Below, piece after piece: positions 1 through 7,761 of a stretch of DNA of 18,416 nt (position 1 is its first letter; each line of letters begins with the position of its first letter). This stretch comes from Deltaproteobacteria bacterium RIFOXYA12_FULL_61_11. Its GTDB lineage: Bacteria; Bdellovibrionota_F; JAHFAK01; YA12-FULL-61-11. The stretch is from the NCBI GenBank assembly GCA_001799195.1, contig MGSU01000033.1, positions 1 through 18,416 on the forward strand, given 5' to 3'. The notes beneath the pieces were generated by a model that made no database searches, was not told the origin of the DNA, and saw only the letters and a list, made by a program, of their open reading frames with translations. Position numbers and translations under genes: made by a program.

Positions 1-1
1 T

Positions 2-2557
2 GCCTCGGCCACTCTGCTGCTCGCCTTTCTCGGGGGACCCGACCTGCGGTCCGGTTATGACACCCGACTCCTCGCCATTGCTCTCGGCGGCGCCTTCATG
101 CTCTTGGTCGGCCTGCTCGACGACGTTCGGGGACTCAATGCCTACAAGAAATTCTTGCTCCAATGGTCCATCGGGTTATTCGTCTCCTTCCTCGGCCTCA
201 GGATCGAGCACCTCGTCCTTCCCCTCGGCATAGAACTCGACCTCGGGATCTGGGCTATTCCCTTCACCTGCATCTGGATCGTCGGAGTCTGCAACGCCGT
301 CAACCTCATCGACGGTATGGACGGTCTTGCCTCGGGCATCTCGGCACTGGCCTTCGCTTTCCTCTTCCTGATCGGGCTCGAAGTCGGCAACACCGATGTT
401 GCCCTGCTCTGTCTGGCCCTCTCAGCAGCGTCCCTCGGCTTCCTGGTCTTCAACTTCAATCCCGCGACCATCTTCCTCGGGGACACCGGGAGCCTCTTCC
501 TCGGATACCTGCTCGCCACACTCTCCCTCGAGGTGTTTCTCGGTGCGGGGCAGGGAGTCCCCTTCCTCGTCCCAGTCCTCCTCTTGGCGCTGCCTATCGG
601 AGATACCGCTTGGGCCATGGGTCGTCGCTTCCTGCAAGGGCGACCGATCTTCTCCCCGGACCGAGGCCACATCCACCACCGCTTCATGGCCTTCGGCTAC
701 ACGCAGCGCGAAACTGTCCTCACCCTCTATCTCTTCACCGTGCTCCTCGGTCATCTTTCCCTGATCGCTCTGCAGGGGAACTCGCCGAGCGCGATCGAAC
801 CGTGCATCTTACTCGGCGTGGCCGCTTTCCTCGTCGCCTTGCTCGTCATCGAGAAATCCCGCCTCAGCGGTCTGGTCATGCGCGTGCGGGTCCTCGGCTC
901 TCCCCTCGCCGCTATCGACTTCACGGGTTCCCTCGCCGCGGTCTTCCTGGCCTTCCTGCTCTCCAACGGCACCGAACTCGAGCAATTGCCATCCTTCCTC
1001 GGTGACCTCGGGCTCTACCTCCTGGCCATGCTGCCGCTGCGCCTGGGGCTGCTCTGGTGGCGCGGTCATTACGCTCGGTCCCTCGAGCATCTCCGGCTCG
1101 ATGTTCTCGCGTTGACCTACGCCGCCATTGTCCTCGGAAGTTCCATGACAGGGGCGGTTCTTTTGACCTTCTTCGGCAAAGCCCTCCTCGGACCGGGCTT
1201 CGTCCTCCTCGAAGCTGCCGCTGCCTTCCTCCTGTTGGGGCTCGCACGAGTTCCCATGGCCTATACTCAAGCCAGACAGTTGGCAGAGCGGCAACGCCGC
1301 GGTAACCGACGTTCCCTGCTCGTGGTCGATGATGCGGCCAGCGGGCGTCTACTGGCAAAATACTTGATCCGCAGCGAAGCGGTCTTCAGACCCATCGGAT
1401 TGGTCCTCCCCGAGGATGGGAAGGTCTCCAGCCATGGCGGCAGTGCCATCCAAGTTCTCGGGTCACTCGAGGACCTGTCCCTCCTCATCGATCGCTACCG
1501 CATCAGCGACGTCCTGCTCGCCGTGGAACGCTCCACCCCGGGGTTGCGCAGCCGGGTCGGTCGGGTCAGCGGACGGCGCGTGCATTGTTGGGAATTACCG
1601 CCCAGCTCGGACCAGCGCTTGCTACCCGAGGCCAAACCCCTGTTCCCGCAACCTCCCGAACCTCGGCAGGAACGGTTGCCCTACCTGGAAGGCGCGCGGG
1701 TCCTGGTCATAGACACCGCTCGCGAGCTTACTCTGGCCCTGTGCCGCGAGCTGCTGCGCCACCAACCGCGAAGGATAGCGGTCCTAGCCAAGAGCGAGAG
1801 CAGTCTCAGCGAGCTGCGGGAAACCCTGGGTGAAGCCGATCGGGGAACCGAGCTTCACTGGGTGCTCGGGCACACGGGCGACCGCCGCGCCCTGGCCCGC
1901 CTGTTCGAACGTCACGCCCCCGAGGTGGTCTATCACCTGGCCCTGTACCAAGACCTGATGGCCGTCCAGGAACAGAACGTCTGCGAAGCCGTGTTGCAGG
2001 CGATCAAGGGAACCCAGAATTTGCTCGAGGTGGCGGGCCGGGCCGGAGTGCGAAAATTCTTCTTCATCGCCGATGAGCACGAGGAAGAACCCCGGGACAT
2101 CATCGAGGCGACCAAGCGAGTAGCATCTCTCCTGGTCCAGACCGTCGGCCGTGGGTACCCGAGCTCGGTGTTCTGTTGCCTCGACCTGGGTGAAGCCTTG
2201 AGTTCGGCCCAACGCGCCGCAACCACTCCGGCCTTGCTGAGCACGGGCCTGGCGAGGCTCATGGAAACCATCCTCGAGGCCGGTGCCAGGGCACGCGGCG
2301 GCGAACGCTACCTCCTGGTGCGTCAGGAGCGGTGGTGGGAAGAGGTCTCGCAGAACTCTCTCCCGCAGGTCAACCCGCCGGACGATCTGGCCGTCGCTCC
2401 TTTCAGAGAGGTCAATGAAAGCGTGCTCCGGCAGGGGGTCGAAGACCTCTTCTCCCTGGCGAGCAGGTTCAAACGCGAGGAACTGACCTCCCGCCTGTTC
2501 GGCTTTGTCCGACACCTCCAGACCGAGCAGATCATCCTCGAGAAGCAGCGACCCTGA
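2..2557 (+). CDS. WecA/MraY-type undecaprenyl-phosphate sugar-1-phosphate transferase fused to a degenerate CapD/FlaA1-like region (5' partial)
   Basis: This probably starts lipid-linked glycan synthesis by moving a sugar-1-phosphate from a UDP-sugar to undecaprenyl phosphate at the inner membrane. The frame stays open to the left edge, so the true start is missing. Numbering from the ATG at 98, family signatures are the Asp pair D8-D9 (GLLDDVRGL), NAVNLIDGMDGL at 66-77, FLGDTGS at 126-132 and HIHH at 191-194, among many hydrophobic segments. A second membrane block (about 270-385) and a CoA_binding_3-like domain (about 404-480) follow, as in the N-terminal half of FlaA1/WbpM proteins. Residues 530-690 align by eye with the CapD SDR domain, including YHLALYQ and EATKRVAS, but the glycine-rich NAD loop is gone (VIDTARELTLALCREL). 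The fused half is therefore probably not a working dehydratase. The transferase call is firm; the sugar is unknown. Confidence 0.9.
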   Translation, partial: ASATLLLAFLGGPDLRSGYDTRLLAIALGGAFMLLVGLLDDVRGLNAYKKFLLQWSIGLFVSFLGLRIEHLVLPLGIELDLGIWAIPFTCIWIVGVCNAVNLIDGMDGLASGISALAFAFLFLIGLEVGNTDVALLCLALSAASLGFLVFNFNPATIFLGDTGSLFLGYLLATLSLEVFLGAGQGVPFLVPVLLLALPIGDTAWAMGRRFLQGRPIFSPDRGHIHHRFMAFGYTQRETVLTLYLFTVLLGHLSLIALQGNSPSAIEPCILLGVAAFLVALLVIEKSRLSGLVMRVRVLGSPLAAIDFTGSLAAVFLAFLLSNGTELEQLPSFLGDLGLYLLAMLPLRLGLLWWRGHYARSLEHLRLDVLALTYAAIVLGSSMTGAVLLTFFGKALLGPGFVLLEAAAAFLLLGLARVPMAYTQARQLAERQRRGNRRSLLVVDDAASGRLLAKYLIRSEAVFRPIGLVLPEDGKVSSHGGSAIQVLGSLEDLSLLIDRYRISDVLLAVERSTPGLRSRVGRVSGRRVHCWELPPSSDQRLLPEAKPLFPQPPEPRQERLPYLEGARVLVIDTARELTLALCRELLRHQPRRIAVLAKSESSLSELRETLGEADRGTELHWVLGHTGDRRALARLFERHAPEVVYHLALYQDLMAVQEQNVCEAVLQAIKGTQNLLEVAGRAGVRKFFFIADEHEEEPRDIIEATKRVASLLVQTVGRGYPSSVFCCLDLGEALSSAQRAATTPALLSTGLARLMETILEAGARARGGERYLLVRQERWWEEVSQNSLPQVNPPDDLAVAPFREVNESVLRQGVEDLFSLASRFKREELTSRLFGFVRHLQTEQIILEKQRP

Positions 2558-2602
2558 CCGACGACGTTGCTGGTCCAGCTCCACCCCCCCTACAAAAACC
2601 TA

Positions 2603-2635
2603 TCGAAAAACTGAGTCTCTCGTCGAAAAATTGAG
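2603..2635. repeat. 13-bp direct repeat pair upstream of the wzz-like gene
   Basis: TCGAAAAACTGAG (2603-2615) and TCGAAAAATTGAG (2623-2635) differ at one base and are offset by exactly 20 bp, about two helical turns. They sit in an AT-rich patch in the 200-bp gap between the transferase gene and the likely start of the chain-length gene. This is the usual geometry of a tandem regulator site. No convincing -35/-10 pair was found beside it, so a regulatory role is inference. Confidence 0.4.
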
Positions 2636-2757
2636 GTTCCTGCTCCGAGCCTGCAGCCCCACGGCCTTCGAGGAATCTCTTGGTCGTCATTTCGAGTGAC
2701 AACGCGAGCGAACTAGGCTACGGTGCTGGCTTCAATGGAAGGAGCCTCCGGCACCTC

Positions 2758-4047
2758 ATGAGCCTGGGCGCGACGAACATGCAACCCGCGGCACGACCGA
2801 GCAAAACCGAGGACACCGAGTTCGACCTCTTCGATGCCCTGCGCTTCCTCGTGGCCTGGCGCCACCTGATTGCTCTGGGCGCCTTGCTCGGCCTGCTCGG
2901 GGCCTGCGGCTACCTCCTCCTCGCCGACCGGCTCTATTCCTCGCAGCTCAGCTTCTTCCCGATCAGCCCGGAGGACAAGTCCTCCATGGGCAGGGCCATG
3001 CTCGACATGCTGCCTCTTGCCCAGACCACCCAGACCCAACGAACGAGCACCTTCATTCTCACCATCCTCGAGAGCCGCCAACTCTCCGAGCGGGTCATCG
3101 AGAAGCTCGGCCTCTTGCCAGAACTGTTTCCCGAGCGCTGGGACGGTAAACGCCAGAGTTGGAAGGAGAGGACCTGGTATGGAGCAACGTTGAAGCCCCC
3201 AACTCCGACCGCCGGGGCGAGCAGACTCCTGCGGGATGCGTTGAAGATCGAGGACAAAGAAGGTCTGATGTCGGTCGAAATCCTCTGGCCCCGGCCAGAG
3301 CGCTGCCCCGAGCTCGCCGAGGAGTACCTGCGCCAACTCCAGGCCTTCCTGCTGCAGGGCGAACTGACAACGATCAAACGCCAACGCCGCTTTATCGAGC
3401 GCCGGCTGGAGAGTCTCAGCAGAGAAATCAAAGAGATAGAAGAAACCCTCATCATTTTTTCCGAGGGATCCACCTCCATCGAGATCAGCGAAGCTTCCTT
3501 GGACCTGATCTCTCGTTCCTCCCAGCTCCTGGCAGACCTCTCCGGGATCGCCATTGAGTTGAAGGTTCTGCAAGGGCTCTATGGGGCCAAGCAGGACCAC
3601 GCCGGCCTCGCCGCCTACGAACAGCGGATCGAAGCCCTTCGGGCCGAATTGGCCGAACAGGGAGGCAAACTCGACGATGTGACCGGGACCGAGCGGAAGA
3701 TCATCGTCCCGCTCACCAAGGTGCCGCTCTTGTCCCTGGAATACCAACGCCAGAAACAGGACCTCCAGCTCCTGCGCAACCTCTTCATTTCCCTAAGGAA
3801 CGAGTTGGCCTTGGCCCAGATCAACGAGGCCAAGGAAGAGGTCACCTTCCAGGTCCTCGACCCGCCCCTGCCCGGCGCCCAGGTCACCCCGGTGCCCTTG
3901 CGCGATCTGGTGCTCGGCCTGCTCTTCGGCCTGGTGTTCGGCCTAGCCACGACCCTGACCCTGCGCTTCCTGGCCGAGTTCCTCGACCGCCCCTGGTGCC
4001 GGGCCGAGTTCTGGCAGAGCACCCTGACCCTGCGTCGCCGGAACTGA
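2758..4047 (+). CDS. Wzz-like polysaccharide co-polymerase (chain-length determinant)
   Basis: This inner-membrane protein probably sets the polymer chain length made by a Wzy-type polymerase. It has the family layout: a short cytoplasmic N-terminus, TM1 (IALGALLGLLGACGYLLLA), a large periplasmic region with charged helices likely to form coiled coils (around KRQRRFIERRLESLSREIKEIEE), a proline-rich segment (DPPLPGAQVTPVP) just before TM2 (LVLGLLFGLVFGLATTLTL), and a short basic tail. There is no C-terminal tyrosine-kinase domain, so it resembles Wzz rather than the fused Wzc type. The start is uncertain. The frame is open back to a TTG at 2680 with GAGGAA upstream. The ATG at 2758 (AAGGAG at 2739-2744) and the ATG at 2779 both give an N-terminus of more usual length. 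The stop lies six bases before the next gene, so the two are probably co-translated. Confidence 0.85.
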   Translation: MSLGATNMQPAARPSKTEDTEFDLFDALRFLVAWRHLIALGALLGLLGACGYLLLADRLYSSQLSFFPISPEDKSSMGRAMLDMLPLAQTTQTQRTSTFILTILESRQLSERVIEKLGLLPELFPERWDGKRQSWKERTWYGATLKPPTPTAGASRLLRDALKIEDKEGLMSVEILWPRPERCPELAEEYLRQLQAFLLQGELTTIKRQRRFIERRLESLSREIKEIEETLIIFSEGSTSIEISEASLDLISRSSQLLADLSGIAIELKVLQGLYGAKQDHAGLAAYEQRIEALRAELAEQGGKLDDVTGTERKIIVPLTKVPLLSLEYQRQKQDLQLLRNLFISLRNELALAQINEAKEEVTFQVLDPPLPGAQVTPVPLRDLVLGLLFGLVFGLATTLTLRFLAEFLDRPWCRAEFWQSTLTLRRRN

Positions 4048-4053
4048 ACCGCC

Positions 4054-5448
4054 GTGGGCTGGTGGTGGCTACTCCTCCTGTTCCTCCCGGCCTCCCTGTT
4101 CCTGGCGAACCGCCTCTCCAAGCATCTCGGGCTACTCTTGGCCCTGTTCCTGACCAGCTACTTCCTTGAGGGCGGAGGCGCCCTGCCCATCAACCTCACC
4201 TTGCTCTTCCTCCTGCTCGCGGTCTTCGCCTTCCACCGCCGGCAGTATCGCAAAGGGCGCTACCCCCTACAACGACCGGGTTGGGGGGAGGCAGCCCTGC
4301 TGCTCTTCACCGCCTTCTACCTATGCACGAGCTTATGGGCCGACAGCACCGGCTCGGCCTTGTTCAAAGCCGGCCGCATGGCCGTCACCGTGATCCTCCC
4401 CTATTGTCTGATCCGCTTCGGGCGTCTCGAACAGCAAGAGGTATCCTCGTTCCTGCAAGCCACCCTTCTGATCCTCTGGCTCAACGCCATGATCACGGTC
4501 GGGGGCTTTCTGCTCCAGACGAGCCTGCCAGGCACTCGTTTCACCTTGTTCTCCATCAATCCGATCGGTCAATCCATGGTCATGATCGTCGGAGCCGGGC
4601 TCTTTGCCACAGCCCTGCGTTATGGGAAAACCCTCGAGCAGAGTCCATGGCTGCATTCCCGACCAGTCCTCCTCACCGGGCTCCTCGGTTGTCTCCTGGC
4701 ACTCTTGTCCTCCGGCTCCCGTGGTCCCTTGGCCGCCCTCTTCGCCGTGGTGGCCCTGCGCTTCCTGTTGAATCTGCGCCGATCCCCCCTCCGCGTGCTC
4801 GGCACCACGGTCCTGGTCGGCCTGATCCTCGGGTTAGTCTGGGGGTTGTGGCAGGATGCTCTGATGGAGCGTTTCTTCGTGTTCGAACGCTTCAAGGATT
4901 TCGACCCCAAAACTCTCCTCGAGTTGCAGAAGACCGTCGATACCAATGTTCTGATGGCCAATTCGACGGCTGTGCGGTTCTATATTTATGCCGCTAATTT
5001 CAACCTCTTCCTCGAATATCCCCTGTTCGGTGCCGGAGCGGCGGCGAGTTTGGCAGCGACCTTCTACAAGACCTATCCCCACAATATGATCCTCGAGCTC
5101 CTGGCCGAGAGCGGCGTGGTCGGCCTCGGCCTCTTCCTGATCTTCTGGTGGTGGTGGAGACAGGAGCTCGGTCGCCGGTTGCGCGAGGAGCCAGACGAAG
5201 ACCTTGCCGGCCTGCGCCGGGGTCTGGCCTTCACCGTGCTGGCCCTGCTCCTGGCCAAGCAGTTCAGCTACGATATGACCATGCACAAAGACATTTTCAT
5301 CCTTGCCGCCTTGGCAGTGGCCAAGTGGCGGTCCGAGGAAACCGTAGGTCATCAGAGAAGAGATACCACCTCAATGCTTCGTGATGCCGACGCGGGGCCC
5401 CAACCTGAAAACGCGATATCGAAACGAGATACCACGATTCTCGGGTAG
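4054..5448 (+). CDS. O-antigen ligase/polymerase family protein (Wzy_C domain)
   Basis: This polytopic inner-membrane protein either polymerises repeat units (Wzy) or ligates the glycan to its acceptor (WaaL); sequence alone does not decide between them. It has about ten or more hydrophobic helices. Family features are SSGSRGP near 219-225, an Arg in the large periplasmic loop (STAVRFY, R308), YPLFGAGAA near 322-330, and YPHNMILELLAESGVVGLG near 341-359, which matches the HNxxLExxxExG signature. It starts with GTG, six bases after the upstream stop, which suggests coupling to the wzz-like gene; the pairing with a chain-length regulator slightly favours polymerase. The last 35 or so residues, after KWRSEE, are hydrophilic and look unlike the rest. 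Confidence 0.88.
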   Translation: MGWWWLLLLFLPASLFLANRLSKHLGLLLALFLTSYFLEGGGALPINLTLLFLLLAVFAFHRRQYRKGRYPLQRPGWGEAALLLFTAFYLCTSLWADSTGSALFKAGRMAVTVILPYCLIRFGRLEQQEVSSFLQATLLILWLNAMITVGGFLLQTSLPGTRFTLFSINPIGQSMVMIVGAGLFATALRYGKTLEQSPWLHSRPVLLTGLLGCLLALLSSGSRGPLAALFAVVALRFLLNLRRSPLRVLGTTVLVGLILGLVWGLWQDALMERFFVFERFKDFDPKTLLELQKTVDTNVLMANSTAVRFYIYAANFNLFLEYPLFGAGAAASLAATFYKTYPHNMILELLAESGVVGLGLFLIFWWWWRQELGRRLREEPDEDLAGLRRGLAFTVLALLLAKQFSYDMTMHKDIFILAALAVAKWRSEETVGHQRRDTTSMLRDADAGPQPENAISKRDTTILG

Positions 5449-5474
5449 CGTGCTCCGTAGATTTGGGTGGTCCG

Positions 5475-6692
5475 CTAGCGCGCTGGCTCTTTCCTCCACC
5501 GAGCCACCACTTCTTGGTAAGCGTTGATCGCCAGTTCGGCGGAGGTATCCCAGTTGAAACTCGTCAGGACCTTTTGAAGTCCTTTTGCTCCCATAGACTT
5601 GCGTCGAGGTTCGCTCTCGAGCATGCGGTCTATCGCCAGGGCCAATTGGTCAGGCGCATCCGGTTCAATGAGAATCCCACAGGTCTCATCAATCTGATGG
5701 GGAATCCCCCCTACACGTGTCGAGATGACCGGTAGACCGGAGATCATGGCCTCGAGAATGACCAGGGGAAACGTATCGGCCCGGGACGGGAAGAGAAAAC
5801 AATCTGCGAGTTGATAGAGCGCTCGAGCATGGTCCTTGTCGAGGAAGTCGGTGAAAACGTACCGATGTTCGGTGGGGTCCAAGGCACATTGTCGTAAGAG
5901 TGCCTGGTGTTCTTCAGGAGACCGTATCCTCCCCCCGATGACCACGGTGAAGTGGGATCTCGTGTATTTCAAAGAGGATAGAAGGGTATCGATCCCTTTG
6001 TTATAGGTGTGGTTCCCCATGAACAGCAGTATTGGTGCGGTCCTGTCGAGGCCAAAACGAAGAGCCACTTCCTCCAGGACCCGCGGTGGAGTCCTATCTT
6101 GGTAGAAAGGGTCAAAACCATTAGGAATACAATACGATCTCGGCTTCTTCCCCAGGTATTCTTCCAGCATCGGTTGTTCAGGCGGTGACAAGAGAAAGAA
6201 CGCGGCAGCGTTCCGGAGCGTGGCAGAAAAGGGAGCGTTAACGAAATAGTCCAGCGCAAGTGACTTTAACTTGCCGATATTGAAGGATTTTTTATAGTCA
6301 AAGAGTTCGACGAAGCCATGGGAGGTGATGACATAGGGTATTCCCAAGCGCACACACGTCTTCGCAATGTTCCACAGCTCCAGTGGAGGTACTGGGTTGT
6401 GGAGATGCACGAGGTCAGGTCGAGCGGCGTGGAGATACTCGGCAAGATCGGTGGTCCAAAGCGAGGTGCGAAGTTGTTTGGGTGCGAATTGTTTGAAGAC
6501 ACCGAGAGTATTCCGGCATTTGAACCGTCGAATGGTGAGATCCCCAACCGTTTCCGTGGTGTCCTCTTCGGCCATGATCGCTAGGTCGAGGGGTATGCGC
6601 CTCGCGATCGCATGGGAGAGCATGGTCGCTGCGCTCACCGCTCCGCTCGCGCTATAGACCGGTGGTGTGATGATCACCGCAAGGACGTTCAT
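5475..6692 (-). CDS. Glycosyltransferase family 4 (GT-B)
   Basis: This probable cytoplasmic retaining glycosyltransferase adds a sugar to the growing lipid-linked repeat unit; donor and acceptor are unknown. The 405-residue length is typical. GT4 features are the N-terminal MNVLAVIITPPVYSASGAVS strand-loop, DLVHLHNP (93-100), TSHGFVEL, the linker IPNGFDP (189-195), the donor-domain start ILLFMGNHTYNKG, and the donor motif SRADTFPLVILEAMISGLPV. In the last, the usual EX7E pair appears as D306 and E314. It is the last gene of the - strand operon. Its ATG overlaps the stop of the upstream SDR gene as ATGA (6689-6692), so the pair is translationally coupled. It converges on the ligase gene with only 26 bp between them and no clear terminator. 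Confidence 0.92.
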   Translation of the reverse strand: MNVLAVIITPPVYSASGAVSAATMLSHAIARRIPLDLAIMAEEDTTETVGDLTIRRFKCRNTLGVFKQFAPKQLRTSLWTTDLAEYLHAARPDLVHLHNPVPPLELWNIAKTCVRLGIPYVITSHGFVELFDYKKSFNIGKLKSLALDYFVNAPFSATLRNAAAFFLLSPPEQPMLEEYLGKKPRSYCIPNGFDPFYQDRTPPRVLEEVALRFGLDRTAPILLFMGNHTYNKGIDTLLSSLKYTRSHFTVVIGGRIRSPEEHQALLRQCALDPTEHRYVFTDFLDKDHARALYQLADCFLFPSRADTFPLVILEAMISGLPVISTRVGGIPHQIDETCGILIEPDAPDQLALAIDRMLESEPRRKSMGAKGLQKVLTSFNWDTSAELAINAYQEVVARWRKEPAR

Positions 6693-7639
6693 GCGGATTC
6701 CAAAGACGGAGGCAACTCATCGTCCTGCCAGGTATCGAGCAGTGTTCGGTGAATAGGGTATTGAGGGGTCCACCCGGTTTCGGCACGAAACCTCTCCATT
6801 GACGCCAAGAGAATCGGGTTATCTACAGGGCGGAGTTTCGAGGGATCTTGCGTGATGGAGAAATCGATCGCCGTGACCTGCCGCACGAATTGGAGGATCT
6901 CGCTGATACTATGGGTTTGACCTGAACCAAGATTGACGACGGGACCATCCGGATAATCCTTGAAGGAATGCTCCCCCACGTGCAGGAGTCCGGCTGCCGC
7001 ATCCCGGACATCGATGAAATCCCTCTTTGACTCGAGGTTTCCTAGCTGCAAGTTGGTACGGCCCTTCTTCAATTGGGCAATGATCTCTGGCAAGATGTGA
7101 GGATTGGTCTCGCCGGGACCAATGACGTTAAAAAGCCTAACGATCGTGGTCTCAAGCCCCCTGCGTTGTTGGAAGAGACGAGTGTAGTTTTCTCCATGCA
7201 ATTTCGTCCAACCGTACACGTCCACTGGACCTGTGGCACTGATCCCCTCACACAGAGCTTGCGTCGATGGTGCATAGACGGCCGCTGAAGATACAAAGAT
7301 GAACTTCGTCTTCAGAGGCAGTGCATCCAACAGGTTGACCGTCGACAGGAGGTTGGTACTCAGGGCGAGTTCGGGCTTCTGCTCGCACAAGGGGATGAAG
7401 TGAATTGCTGAAAGATGGAAGATGATATCCGGAAGAACCTCTGCGAGTAGCGATCGCACTGCTGCTGCGTTCCGTAGATCGACGAGATGGAAGTGGATCT
7501 TGTGGAGATCCATCTTCTTCAAGCGATATTCTCCGCAATGGAGATTGTCGGCAACGTGGACGTCATACTTCTCCTGTGCGAGGTGAACTAATTCACGTCC
7601 AACAAAGCCGCAACCACCGGTGATCAACACTCTTGTCAT
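6689..7639 (-). CDS. NAD-dependent epimerase/dehydratase (GalE-like extended SDR)
   Basis: This is probably a sugar-nucleotide epimerase or dehydratase supplying an activated sugar to the neighbouring glycosyltransferases. It has 316 residues, the Rossmann loop GGCGFVG (8-14), VSSAAVY with the catalytic Ser region at 117-118, and the YxxxK pair Y142/K146 (VYGWTK). All key residues are present. RLFNVIGPGE and the later DFIDVRDAA and VVNLGSG segments are typical of extended SDRs. I chose the ATG at 7639 because the protein then begins MTRVLITGG, the normal SDR start. The frame is open further upstream, but that 86-residue extension is not SDR-like. A 122-bp leader with a perfect hairpin separates it from the preceding gene. 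The exact substrate cannot be read from the sequence. Confidence 0.9.
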   Translation of the reverse strand: MTRVLITGGCGFVGRELVHLAQEKYDVHVADNLHCGEYRLKKMDLHKIHFHLVDLRNAAAVRSLLAEVLPDIIFHLSAIHFIPLCEQKPELALSTNLLSTVNLLDALPLKTKFIFVSSAAVYAPSTQALCEGISATGPVDVYGWTKLHGENYTRLFQQRRGLETTIVRLFNVIGPGETNPHILPEIIAQLKKGRTNLQLGNLESKRDFIDVRDAAAGLLHVGEHSFKDYPDGPVVNLGSGQTHSISEILQFVRQVTAIDFSITQDPSKLRPVDNPILLASMERFRAETGWTPQYPIHRTLLDTWQDDELPPSLESA

Positions 7640-7652
7640 TGTATTATCCCGA

Positions 7653-7675
7653 GTGACCTTGTTCGGGAAGGTCAC
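7653..7675 (-). promoter_or_regulatory. Perfect 8-bp inverted repeat just upstream of the GalE-like gene
   Basis: GTGACCTT (7653-7660), a 7-base loop, and AAGGTCAC (7668-7675) form a perfect hairpin or operator 14 bp upstream of the ATG at 7639. The half-site recurs as CGAGTGACC at 7650-7658 and 7693-7701, and as GGTCACC at 7760-7766. It could be an RNA hairpin tuning translation or a protein-binding palindrome. It has no T-run on either side, so it is not a standard terminator. Confidence 0.45.
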
Positions 7676-7761
7676 ACCTTGCCGTATCCGAGCGAGTGAC
7701 CCTCCATTCCTCCGAGGACTTTGACATCCCTCGCGGGAGAGGTCAAGGAGACTGCGTAGGG

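Noticed and set aside
1784-2584. Long - strand open frame opposite the fused transferase gene, with similar ones at 2713-3747
   Set aside because: Composition-driven antisense frames in GC-rich sequence. The protein patterns are low-complexity and rich in Gly, Glu and Arg, and the + strand genes have clear family motifs.
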